Source: an uncultured Candidatus Saccharibacteria bacterium (GTDB taxonomy: Bacteria > Patescibacteria > Saccharimonadia > Saccharimonadales > JAEWBQ01). Taken from it: a stretch of DNA of 24,891 bases. This document shows, one piece after another, positions 13,770 to 20,459 of this stretch; the first letter of the stretch is position 1; every line of letters starts with the position of its first letter. The stretch is taken from the NCBI GenBank assembly GCA_946885745.1, contig CAMPGV010000010.1, positions 1 through 24,891 on the forward strand, in the 5' to 3' direction. The notes beneath the pieces were generated by a model that was not told where the DNA came from, made no database searches, and saw nothing but the letters and a program-made list of their open reading frames with translations. The position numbers and the translations under genes were made by a program.

Positions 13770-14819
13770 ATGAGAATACTTGGAATTGAGAGTAGTTGTG
13801 ACGAGACAGCGGCGGCAATTGTTGAAGATGGCCGACGCCTTTTAAGTAATGTCGTGCATTCGCAGATCGATATTCACGCTGAGTATGGCGGCGTCGTGCC
13901 AGAAGTTGCTGCCCGTAGTCATCTTGAAGTGGTGAACCCCGTAATCAACCGTGCTCTCGAGCAGGCTGATCTTACGTGGGATGATATTGATGGCATTGCG
14001 GTAACCTACGCACCGGGCTTGGTCGGCTCACTCTTAATCGGTACGCTGGCAGCGCGAACGCTAGCAGTCATTAAGAATAAGCCACTCTACCCGATTCACC
14101 ACGTTGAAGGGCATGTGTACGCTAACTTTCTCAATGAAACGGCTCCAGAGTTCCCGCTTCTTGCTCTGATTGTGAGCGGCGGTCACTCGCAGCTGGTGCT
14201 TTTCCGGGATCATGGTGACTACGAGCTGCTCGGACAAACGCGCGATGATGCGGTGGGTGAGGCGTTTGATAAGGTAGCGAAAATCGTTGGCCTGCCCTAC
14301 CCGGGCGGCCCATCGGTTGCTAAAGCTGCGCTTGAGGGCGACGCGTTTAAATACAAGCTGCCAAAGGCGCGGCTCGACAGCCCGTATGACTTTAGCTTCT
14401 CTGGCCTTAAGACGGCCGTTCTGAGGGCCGTACAGGCCGAAGTGGGCGTGGACTTTACTTTCCCATCACACGAGCTTCCAGGGCGCTTAAATGACGTTCA
14501 GCGCCAAGACTTTGCGGCTAGCTTCCAGCGCATTGCAATTGAAACCTTGGTCGACAAGGCGGAGCGTGCCTATCACGACTACCAGCCCAAGTCGGTAGTG
14601 ATTGCTGGTGGTGTGGCGGCAAATCAAGAGCTACGCCGTCAGTTGTCAGAACGGTTGCCGCTCGCGATTGAGTATGCCCCGATGGAGCTGTGTACTGATA
14701 ACGCGGCCATGATCGCGACACTAGGGTGTTACTACGCCCAAAAGAAGGCCCCGGCCGATCCTCTCGATCTCGAAGTTGTGCCTAGTCTGTCGATGACAAA
14801 AACCGCCTGGAATAACTAG
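13770..14819 (+). CDS. tsaD: tRNA N6-threonylcarbamoyltransferase TsaD
   Basis: Transfers the threonylcarbamoyl group from TC-AMP onto A37 of ANN-decoding tRNAs, together with TsaB and TsaE. The 349 residues are full length. The ASKHA fold is evident: MRILGIESSCDETA at the N-terminus, the metal-binding HHVEGH (H111 and H115), VSGGHSQL at about 139-146, the Gcp signature region GEAFDKVAKIVGLPYPGG, IAGGVAANQELR, and CTDNAAMIA near the C-terminus with the second metal-site Asp. It stands alone, divergent from the MurE-like gene, with a TGA-TATACT box 7 bases before the ATG. tsaB and tsaE are not in the window. Confidence 0.97.
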   Translation: MRILGIESSCDETAAAIVEDGRRLLSNVVHSQIDIHAEYGGVVPEVAARSHLEVVNPVINRALEQADLTWDDIDGIAVTYAPGLVGSLLIGTLAARTLAVIKNKPLYPIHHVEGHVYANFLNETAPEFPLLALIVSGGHSQLVLFRDHGDYELLGQTRDDAVGEAFDKVAKIVGLPYPGGPSVAKAALEGDAFKYKLPKARLDSPYDFSFSGLKTAVLRAVQAEVGVDFTFPSHELPGRLNDVQRQDFAASFQRIAIETLVDKAERAYHDYQPKSVVIAGGVAANQELRRQLSERLPLAIEYAPMELCTDNAAMIATLGCYYAQKKAPADPLDLEVVPSLSMTKTAWNN

Positions 14820-14828
14820 ATGTAAAAG

Positions 14829-14860
14829 AAAAACCGTTGTGTTAAAATCAACGGTTTTTT
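14829..14860. terminator. Bidirectional terminator overlapping the end of FemAB-2
   Basis: AAAAACCGTTG with CAACGGTTTTTT around a 9-base loop. The FemAB-2 stop codon (14848-14850) and last codons lie within it. Confidence 0.88.
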
Positions 14861-15825
14861 AGTTTGCGTAGAAGCTTTTTGGCGTAGGGCAGTCCTTTGT
14901 CCCAAACGAGATAGTACGGCGACAATGGCTTGTCGTAAGTCCCGGCGAGCATATCCTCGTAATCGGCAAACCCTTGCTTGAAGGTACTGATGCCGTCGTT
15001 AAGCAGGCCATTCATATCGTACTCATCAATCCCCCACTCTTTCATCGTGAGGATGGTCTGCCATTTGAGTGCGTAATTGGCGCGTAGTTCCTGGCCGCGG
15101 TCACTAACACCGCCGTACAGTTCAAATGCCACCGAGCCACTAATAGCGAGCCATAAAAAGGCAACCGGCTTCCCTGCCTCGAATGCCGCAAAGACCGGTG
15201 AGTGATCGCTGAGCTTATCGAAAATATCAAAGTAGTACTGATCGCTATGAATTGCGAATCCAGCGCGTTCGGCTGTCTGCTTGTAGATAGCAAGACAAGC
15301 AGCGAGCTCGTCGCGGGTGGCGACGCGCCGTACCTCAATCCCCTCTTTTAGTGACTTGCGGATGTATTGACGGGTCTTTTTGGCCATTGGTGTCATCAGC
15401 TCATCTTCGGTTTTGTGAAGATCGAGAATGAGTGTGTGCGGAATCAGAATCGTATTACGACTGAGTTGCCAGTCTACGCTCTTCGGCATTGTACGCCAGT
15501 GCGGCTCAATAGTAATCACGGCAGCATGGTGAGCGTGCTTGGCATGGTTTGCGAGAGCGTCAAGTACAACGGCACGGTCGGTTTCATCTGCGACTGGCCC
15601 GCGTGGTACGTAAACTAAGGCATTGAGCGGCCACGGCAAACGACGAACCAGGAGCTGGGCAGCACCAATAATCGAATCGTTGTTATAGACAAACACTCGC
15701 TCGACTTGCCAGTTGTGTGCGGCCTTGACTTCGCCCCAGCCCCAAAGCTGTAGTGGGTGTCCGTCGTGTTCAACGACATGGTCGTTCCATATGGTTGCTG
15801 AGGTGCATGTTTCTACCCGTATCAT
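14848..15825 (-). CDS. FemAB/FemX-family peptidyl aminoacyltransferase (copy 2)
   Basis: Second member of the cross-bridge transferase family, 325 residues, clearly divergent from copy 1 rather than a recent duplicate. Family features: LQLWGWGEVKAAHNW near residue 26, PLNALVYVPRGPV at about 65-77, the basic MAKKTRQYIRKSLKEGI around 146-162, PVAFLWLAISGSVAFELYGG, and ISTFKQGF near residue 285, the region that in FemAB proteins contacts the stem peptide. It ends in a strongly basic tail (KKLLRKLKNR). The gene is divergent from valS; the two promoters sit in a perfect inverted repeat. TATACT ends 7 bases before the ATG, predicting a leaderless message. Two paralogues may add successive bridge residues, as FemA/FemB or MurM/MurN do. 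Confidence 0.85.
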   Translation of the reverse strand: MIRVETCTSATIWNDHVVEHDGHPLQLWGWGEVKAAHNWQVERVFVYNNDSIIGAAQLLVRRLPWPLNALVYVPRGPVADETDRAVVLDALANHAKHAHHAAVITIEPHWRTMPKSVDWQLSRNTILIPHTLILDLHKTEDELMTPMAKKTRQYIRKSLKEGIEVRRVATRDELAACLAIYKQTAERAGFAIHSDQYYFDIFDKLSDHSPVFAAFEAGKPVAFLWLAISGSVAFELYGGVSDRGQELRANYALKWQTILTMKEWGIDEYDMNGLLNDGISTFKQGFADYEDMLAGTYDKPLSPYYLVWDKGLPYAKKLLRKLKNR

Positions 15826-15866
15826 ACCTCTTAGTATACACCGTGGGCTGTGCTATACTAAGAGGT
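15826..15866. promoter_or_regulatory. Divergent FemAB-2 / valS promoters within a perfect inverted repeat
   Basis: A 13-base inverted repeat, ACCTCTTAGTATA (15826-15838) and TATACTAAGAGGT (15854-15866), spaced by 15 bases. Each arm holds a TATACT -10, the right one extended by TGC (15851-15853). Leftward, the ATG of FemAB-2 follows the arm directly; rightward the valS leader begins. Confidence 0.65.
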
Positions 15867-15975
15867 GAAAATAAACACGTGAAAAAGTGCCGGGAGCCAT
15901 GTTTTCACGCGAAAACATTCTTCCTTTATGCGTTCATTTTTCACGTGTAAAATGCATCCACTGAAAGCCTGATTC
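15867..15975 (+). promoter_or_regulatory. Structured 5' leader of valS with competing hairpins
   Basis: About 110 bases between the promoter and the valS ATG. A 12-bp perfect helix can form between ACACGTGAAAAA (15875-15886) and TTTTTCACGTGT (15937-15948). Inside is an 8-bp hairpin, ATGTTTTC/GAAAACAT (15899-15918). TTTTCACG at 15902-15909 can instead pair with CGTGAAAA at 15878-15885, excluding both. No T-box sequence and no good Shine-Dalgarno are seen. A 21-codon ORF (15899-15964) starts in the inner hairpin, weakly preceded by GGGAG. Confidence 0.5.
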
Positions 15976-18525
15976 ATGAATTTAGCAAGAACGTACGACC
16001 CAAACCAATTTGAACCAAATATCTACGCTATGTGGGAAACTGCTGGTGCCTTTGTTCCGAAAGGAGAGGGTGAGCCATATAGCATTGTTATGCCACCGCC
16101 AAACGCCAATGGTAATTTACATATCGGCCATGCCTTGATGGCGAATCTTGAGGATATCCTGGCTCGTTATTACCGTATGAAGGGGAGGGATGTGGCCTAT
16201 ATCCCTGGTGCTGATCACGCTGGATTCGAAACGTGGGTGGTCTATGAGCGTGAACTTGCTAAGAAAGGACAGAGTCGCTTCGATTTTAGCCGCGAACAGC
16301 TCTATAGCCAGGTGTGGAACTTCGTCGATAGTCAACGTGGCAATATGGAGCTTCAGCTCCGCGCCCTCGGGGTGAGTGCCAGCTGGGATGACCTGGTCTT
16401 TACACTTGATGAGAAGGTGATCAGTACTGTCTACGCGACATTTAAGCGCCTCTGGGATGACCAGTTGGTTTACCGCGGTGAACGTATTGTTAGCTACTGT
16501 ACGACGCACCAGACGAGCTTTGCTGACATCGAGGTGGAGCACAAAACAGAGAAGAGTAAGCTCTGGAAGATTGCTTACCCACTTCTTGATAAGATCGGTG
16601 AGATTGTTATTGCCACGACTCGCCCTGAAACAATGCTTGGCGACGTTGCGGTGGCTGTTCATCCAGAAGATGAGCGCTATAAGGATCTTATCGGTACACG
16701 CGTTATGCTGCCGCTAACAAATCGTGAAATCATGATTATTGCCGACGAATACGTTGACCCGGCTTTCGGTACTGGCGTCGTTAAGATTACGCCAGCACAT
16801 GACCCAAATGACTTTGAGATAGGGGAGCGTCACCAGCTCGAACGCCTGCAGGTGATTGGCTTTGACGGCAAAATGATCAATGTCCCGCCGCAGTTTATGG
16901 GCCTAGAAGTTGAAGATGCCCGCAAGAAGGTGTTAGCGGCTCTCGAAGCAGCTGAGCTGCGCCGTGGTGAAGAGGCAATTGAGCACGCTGTTGGCCACTG
17001 CTACAAGTGTGGCAGTGTGATCCAGCCGCTTATCAAAGACCAGTGGTTCCTCCGCGTGGAATCGCTTGCACGTGAAGCCATTGCAGCGTTGACCGATGGT
17101 CGTATTAAGTTTTATCCAACCAGCAAGCAACGTGTCTTGGTGCAGTATCTTGAAGGGCTCCGTGACTGGAATCTAAGCCGCCAAATTCCGTGGGGTATTC
17201 CAATCCCGGCTTTTCAGAATGTGAATGATCCGACCGACTGGATCTTCAATACCTCTGTTGATGAGCAAACAATCGTTGTAAATGGCGCAACATACCGCCG
17301 TGAAGAAGATACATTTGATACCTGGTTTAGTAGTGGTCAGTGGCCATTCATCGTAACTGACTACTTGGCTGACGGCCCACTTAAACGCTTTTATCCAACG
17401 AGCGTACTGGAGACTGGTCATGATATCCTGTACCCATGGGTATCGCGCATGATTATGCTTGGTCTCTACGCAACCGGGGAAGTGCCATTCAAGGAAGTGT
17501 ACCTCCATGGACTCGTGCTCGATGAAAAGGGTCAAAAGATGAGCAAGAGCAAGGGGAACGTGATTAACCCAATGGAAGCAATTGCCGAGTACGGCTCAGA
17601 TGCACTGCGCCTTGGACTCGTGGCAAGCCGAAGCGCTGGGCAAAATCAGGCTTTTAGTACGACAAAGGTGGTCGCCGGCCGCAACTTCTGTAATAAGCTC
17701 TGGAACATTGCTCGCTTTATCGAAGGTAAACTTGGCGAAGGCTATATTCCACAGGAGCCGACACCACGCAGCCTTGCTGATCACTGGATCCTCGGCGAGC
17801 TCGCCCAGGCTGTGAAGGACATCGATACGCAGCTAGCGGATTACCGCTTTGCAGAAGCAGGGGAGACCGTATACCACGCGATTTGGGATAGTGTAGCCGA
17901 CTGGTTCGTGGAAGCGAACAAGACCGACGAAAATCTCGATATGTTAGCGTATGTTCTCGATACCAGCCTGAAGCTGGCTCATCCGTTTGCACCGTTTGTA
18001 ACAGAGACTATCTGGCAGTCACTTACTTGGCACAAAGACCTCTTGATTGGGGAAGCTTGGCCAAGCGTGATAGAGCACAATGACATTATGGCCGCTGAAT
18101 TCACCCGTTTGCAGAAACTCATTGTTGAAGCGCGCTACGTTATGGCCGAGCTGCCTGGTAATGAAAAGTACGGCTTGCTCTACCAGCAGGATAGTCTTGT
18201 GCAAGATAATGCCGACCTCATCCGCCACTTGGCTCGTGTAAAGAGTGTGGAGCACACCGATCAGGCACGTGGACTACGCCTTGCAAACTCAGGTCGTGAA
18301 GTCTGGCTCGACATCAGCGAGGAAGTGCTCTACGAGCACCAGACAAACCTGGAAGTCCGCCTCGTGGAAACTCGCCAGTATGTGAAGTCACTAGAAGCGC
18401 GCCTGGCAAATGAGAGCTACGTTGCGAAGGCACCGGCGCATCTTGTCGAAGAGTCACGTGAAGAGCTGACAAAGAAACAGGCGCTGATTGAGCGCCTGCA
18501 GGATGAGCTAACCGTTCTATCTTAA
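15976..18525 (+). CDS. valS: Valyl-tRNA synthetase
   Basis: Class Ia synthetase that charges tRNA-Val and edits Thr-tRNA-Val. The protein has 849 residues, in the normal bacterial range. HIGH is at 49-52 within PPNANGNLHIGH, the CP1 editing domain includes ATTRPETMLGD and the Asp-rich ITPAHDPNDFEIG, and KMSKS is at 521-525. An anticodon-binding helical domain follows, and the end is the typical ValRS coiled-coil arm (VKSLEARLANESYVAKAPAH). A CxxC (CYKC) in the inserted region suggests a partial zinc site. The ATG at 15976 lacks a Shine-Dalgarno, and its leader is structured. The stop overlaps the stop of the convergent gene at 18522 (shared TTAA). Confidence 0.98.
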   Translation: MNLARTYDPNQFEPNIYAMWETAGAFVPKGEGEPYSIVMPPPNANGNLHIGHALMANLEDILARYYRMKGRDVAYIPGADHAGFETWVVYERELAKKGQSRFDFSREQLYSQVWNFVDSQRGNMELQLRALGVSASWDDLVFTLDEKVISTVYATFKRLWDDQLVYRGERIVSYCTTHQTSFADIEVEHKTEKSKLWKIAYPLLDKIGEIVIATTRPETMLGDVAVAVHPEDERYKDLIGTRVMLPLTNREIMIIADEYVDPAFGTGVVKITPAHDPNDFEIGERHQLERLQVIGFDGKMINVPPQFMGLEVEDARKKVLAALEAAELRRGEEAIEHAVGHCYKCGSVIQPLIKDQWFLRVESLAREAIAALTDGRIKFYPTSKQRVLVQYLEGLRDWNLSRQIPWGIPIPAFQNVNDPTDWIFNTSVDEQTIVVNGATYRREEDTFDTWFSSGQWPFIVTDYLADGPLKRFYPTSVLETGHDILYPWVSRMIMLGLYATGEVPFKEVYLHGLVLDEKGQKMSKSKGNVINPMEAIAEYGSDALRLGLVASRSAGQNQAFSTTKVVAGRNFCNKLWNIARFIEGKLGEGYIPQEPTPRSLADHWILGELAQAVKDIDTQLADYRFAEAGETVYHAIWDSVADWFVEANKTDENLDMLAYVLDTSLKLAHPFAPFVTETIWQSLTWHKDLLIGEAWPSVIEHNDIMAAEFTRLQKLIVEARYVMAELPGNEKYGLLYQQDSLVQDNADLIRHLARVKSVEHTDQARGLRLANSGREVWLDISEEVLYEHQTNLEVRLVETRQYVKSLEARLANESYVAKAPAHLVEESREELTKKQALIERLQDELTVLS

Positions 18526-18863
18526 GCTAGCGGATAACTGTAGTTATCGTATGAGAAGTTACCTCGTGTGGCATGACGCTGCAGGAGGTGCTTTTTATCG
18601 TCGTTATGACGAGGTTGAACGCGTGGATTAGTGTGGCGCAGGTCGTGAATGGCCTGGGAAAGTGACGTACGCTCAGAGTGGGTGTGAAAGTCAGTTGAAA
18701 GGTGGGCTGCAAGCTTTGTGCTCGCATCGTAACCAGCAACTACAGCTGGAAGCGCCAGCGCAGTGATAGTGAATTTATCGATCTTGGTGTCGTGAACGAA
18801 GATACCAAGCGCCGTGCTGACACTGAGACCGATAGCAAATGAGTTGATAAAAAAGCTGAACAT
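18522..18863 (-). CDS. Hypothetical protein with N-terminal membrane segment and His-rich tail
   Basis: Not recognised. The 113-residue protein opens with a hydrophobic stretch (about 1-22, FFINSFAIGLSVSTALGIF) and a second moderately hydrophobic stretch (about 31-52, ITALALPAVVAGYD). The rest is polar, basic and rich in His (11 between residues 54 and 97) and Arg, with DFHTHSERTSLSQAIHDLRH. The tail might be cytoplasmic and bind metal or nucleic acid, but this is only composition. It is driven by one of the best consensus promoters in the window (TTGACA, 17 bases, TGC-TATATT) and has a leader of about 37 bases without a clear ribosome site. Its stop overlaps the valS stop by 4 bases. Confidence 0.65.
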   Translation of the reverse strand: MFSFFINSFAIGLSVSTALGIFVHDTKIDKFTITALALPAVVAGYDASTKLAAHLSTDFHTHSERTSLSQAIHDLRHTNPRVQPRHNDDKKHLLQRHATRGNFSYDNYSYPLA

Positions 18864-18906
18864 GTTATTTTTCTTGGTGTTTGTGTTTTATAACTTAACA
18901 CTACTA

Positions 18907-18935
18907 AATATAGCATAAGCTTTGTTAAATGTCAA
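18907..18935 (-). promoter_or_regulatory. Consensus promoter for the hypothetical gene at 18522-18863
   Basis: Minus strand: TTGACA at 18935-18930, 17-base spacer ending in TGC, TATATT at 18912-18907. Confidence 0.75.
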
Positions 18936-18956
18936 CTGTCTGGTCAACTATATAAA

Positions 18957-19415
18957 TTACTCGTGGTGGTAGGGGCGGCCGCCGGCAATTTCTTGGGCGC
19001 GGTAGATTTGCTCGGCCAAGATAAGCCGGACGAGTTGATGAGGGAAGACGAGCTTTGAGAGTGACCAGATAAGATTCGCCCGCTGCTGGATTGACTCATC
19101 AACACCATAAGCGCCACCAATAATCATGACGACCGGCTGGGAGCGCTGGAGAGACGACAAGAGGTAGCTTGAGAGGCTAGGGGAGTCGAGGTTAGTGCCA
19201 CGCTCATCGAGCAGGACAACGTAATCTTCGTCGTTGATTTTAGCAAGTAAACGAGCGGATTCATCGGCTCGGGCCGCGTCACCTTCGCGCGCGGAGTGGG
19301 GCAGGATCTGCCAGCTGGTTTCGAACGGGCGCTGGAGGCGTTTTTCGTACCGGCCAATGCCTTCACTCACCCAAGACTCATGCTTTTTGCCAACAGCAAG
19401 AATACGAATCGGCAT
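18957..19415 (-). CDS. rlmH: 23S rRNA (pseudouridine1915-N3)-methyltransferase RlmH
   Basis: SPOUT-family methyltransferase that methylates pseudouridine 1915 in helix 69 of 23S rRNA on assembled 70S ribosomes. The 152 residues match the family length (about 155). Signatures are LLDERG at 68-73, the SAM-binding knot IGGAYGVD at 99-106, the basic strand segment LSKLVFPHQLVR, and the conserved C-terminus EQIYRAQEIAGGRPYHHE. The start overlaps the stop of the HIT gene (TAATG on the minus strand), so it is the second, translationally coupled gene of a two-gene operon. Confidence 0.96.
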   Translation of the reverse strand: MPIRILAVGKKHESWVSEGIGRYEKRLQRPFETSWQILPHSAREGDAARADESARLLAKINDEDYVVLLDERGTNLDSPSLSSYLLSSLQRSQPVVMIIGGAYGVDESIQQRANLIWSLSKLVFPHQLVRLILAEQIYRAQEIAGGRPYHHE

Positions 19416-19807
19416 TAGAGTGCCAACTTTCTGGCGAGTTCTGCAAGAGTAGGGTGGTCGGGTTCGGCGTTCATATCGGGCTTGTTACGGTACTGCTCGA
19501 CCGTTTCAAACGGAATAACATGGACATGGGCATGTGGAACATCAATACCGACAACTTGCACGCCGACATATGGGTAATTAAGGCGACTGCGAAGATGCTG
19601 GCCTACTTTTTTCACGGCCGTCATAAGGTGTGTATACGTATCTTCATCAAGATCCCAAAGGAACTCAACCTGCTTTTTTGGGATGACAAGCGTGTGTCCT
19701 TCATTTGCGGGGTGGATGTCCAGAAAGGCGTAGGTATGTTCGTCCTCGTAGATTTTGTGGGACGGAATCTCGCCATTGATGATCTTGGTAAATACTGAGT
19801 CTTCCAT
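19415..19807 (-). CDS. HIT family (histidine triad) nucleotide hydrolase
   Basis: Small nucleotide-binding hydrolase acting on adenosine phosphoramidates or dinucleotides. The 130-residue protein has the Hint-type beginning FTKIINGEIPSHKIYED, the LDIHPANEGHTLVIPK segment, and the histidine triad at H92, H94 and H96 (HAHVHV). The C-terminal tail of about 30 residues is polar. The frame remains open upstream through the tRNA-Ser gene to 19954, but the start at 19807 fits homologues and has TATACT ending 6 bases upstream, so the message should be leaderless. It is the first gene of an operon with rlmH and is divergent from tRNA-Ser(CGA). Confidence 0.94.
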   Translation of the reverse strand: MEDSVFTKIINGEIPSHKIYEDEHTYAFLDIHPANEGHTLVIPKKQVEFLWDLDEDTYTHLMTAVKKVGQHLRSRLNYPYVGVQVVGIDVPHAHVHVIPFETVEQYRNKPDMNAEPDHPTLAELARKLAL

Positions 19808-19813
19808 ACTTTT

Positions 19814-19819
19814 AGTATA
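19814..19819 (-). promoter_or_regulatory. -10 element of the HIT-rlmH operon, leaderless type
   Basis: TATACT on the minus strand ending 6 bases before the ATG. Confidence 0.6.
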
Positions 19820-19828
19820 CTCCTCGTC

Positions 19829-19837
19829 TGATACAAT
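19829..19837 (+). promoter_or_regulatory. Extended -10 promoter of tRNA-Ser(CGA)
   Basis: TGA-TACAAT, about 28 bases before the tRNA 5' end, back-to-back with the HIT promoter. Confidence 0.5.
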
Positions 19838-19865
19838 GAGAAAAGCTGGTGTATCACCACAGTGT

Positions 19866-19953
19866 GGAGAGGTGCAGGAGTGGTTGAACTGGCCGCTCTC
19901 GAAAAGCGGTATAGCGAAAGCTATCGAGGGTTCGAATCCCTCTCTCTCCGCCA
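19866..19953 (+). tRNA. tRNA-Ser(CGA)
   Basis: Class II tRNA: acceptor GGAGAGG, anticodon stem CCGCT with AGCGG around CTCGAAA giving anticodon CGA (reads UCG), variable arm with TAGC/GCTA, T stem GAGGG with CCCTC, encoded CCA. Confidence 0.97.
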
Positions 19954-19989
19954 AGAAAACGACGTCCTGTGCGGGCGTCTTTTTCTTGG
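19951..19989 (+). terminator. Terminator of tRNA-Ser(CGA)
   Basis: Arms CCAAGAAAACGACG and CGTCTTTTTCTTGG with one mismatch. The CCA end of the tRNA forms the base of the helix, and the T5 run is inside the right arm. Confidence 0.75.
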
Positions 19990-20017
19990 CCTGGGGAGAA
20001 GATTGTTTCTCCTAAAA

Positions 20018-20045
20018 AATAACCCGCAATACTTCGCGGGTTATT
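20018..20045 (-). terminator. Terminator of the hypothetical gene at 20041-20370
   Basis: On the minus strand AATAACCCGC, 8-base loop, GCGGGTTATT, then T5. The stop codon of the gene lies in the first arm. Confidence 0.8.
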
Positions 20046-20370
20046 GTGCTGAGAGTGGTTTATTAAAATCGGCAATTACCTGAGCGGCCTCTAATACCGA
20101 AGGGCTTGCTGTACGGCGCCGTGCTTCGGCGACATGATGAGCGGCACCGAGCATATATTTCGCAGCACCTGCGAGAAAGGTGACGTCCTTGTCGCTAAGA
20201 GCTGGTGTTGGTGCTTCTTCGAGTAGGCGAGTACGGAGCTGTTGTGCATAGGCCTTTTCGTCATCACTAATATGTGGCGTGTTCGATGCTTTATATGACG
20301 TAAGAGCTCGCAGTGCAGCGCCTTCTTCCGCTTGGGTTGAGAGTCGATAGGTGTTAGCGTTATGTTCCAT
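20041..20370 (-). CDS. Small helical hypothetical protein, possible NrdR regulon member
   Basis: Not recognised. The 109-residue protein is predicted mostly helical, without membrane segments or cysteines: ADEEKAYAQQ-like segments (DDEKAYAQQLRTRLLEE), an Ala-rich helix FLAGAAKYMLGAAHHVAEARRR, and a final helix SVLEAAQVIADFNKPL. The ATG is preceded by GGAGG at 8-base spacing. Its -10 (TATAAT, 20433-20438) is adjacent to a 16-base palindrome at 20444-20459 that matches NrdR boxes, and it is divergent from the RNR genes. This context suggests a role tied to deoxynucleotide supply or replication, but that is inference. Confidence 0.68.
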   Translation of the reverse strand: MEHNANTYRLSTQAEEGAALRALTSYKASNTPHISDDEKAYAQQLRTRLLEEAPTPALSDKDVTFLAGAAKYMLGAAHHVAEARRRTASPSVLEAAQVIADFNKPLSAQ

Positions 20371-20432
20371 AATAATATCCTCCTGCGGAATGGTATCAGC
20401 TGCTGTTGAATATGTAAAACCTTCGGCGTATT

Positions 20433-20438
20433 ATTATA
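20433..20438 (-). promoter_or_regulatory. -10 element of the hypothetical gene at 20041-20370
   Basis: TATAAT on the minus strand. The -35 region would lie just beyond the palindrome 20444-20459 and is weak (CAACGC). Confidence 0.5.
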
Positions 20439-20443
20439 GGTAT

Positions 20444-20459
20444 ACGCTATATATAGCGT
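20444..20459. promoter_or_regulatory. NrdR-box-like perfect palindrome
   Basis: ACGCTATATATAGCGT agrees with the NrdR consensus ACACTATATATAGTGT at 14 of 16 positions. It lies between the -10 and -35 regions of the leftward gene. A weaker half-conserved copy, ACACTATGTATTCACT, is at 20477-20492. Confidence 0.55.

Noticed and set aside
11280..14850. Reassignment of UGA as in Gracilibacteria/SR1
   Set aside because: UGA ends genes at 11280-11282 and 14848-14850, and no conserved gene here has in-frame UGA.
15867..15975. T-box riboswitch ahead of valS
   Set aside because: No T-box bulge sequence (UGGNACC) or AGGGUGG-type terminator element is present, although valS leaders often have one in Firmicutes.
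19415..19954. Longer HIT protein starting at 19954
   Set aside because: The extra 49 codons run antisense through tRNA-Ser(CGA) and look unlike the family; the ATG at 19807 fits homologues and the promoter.
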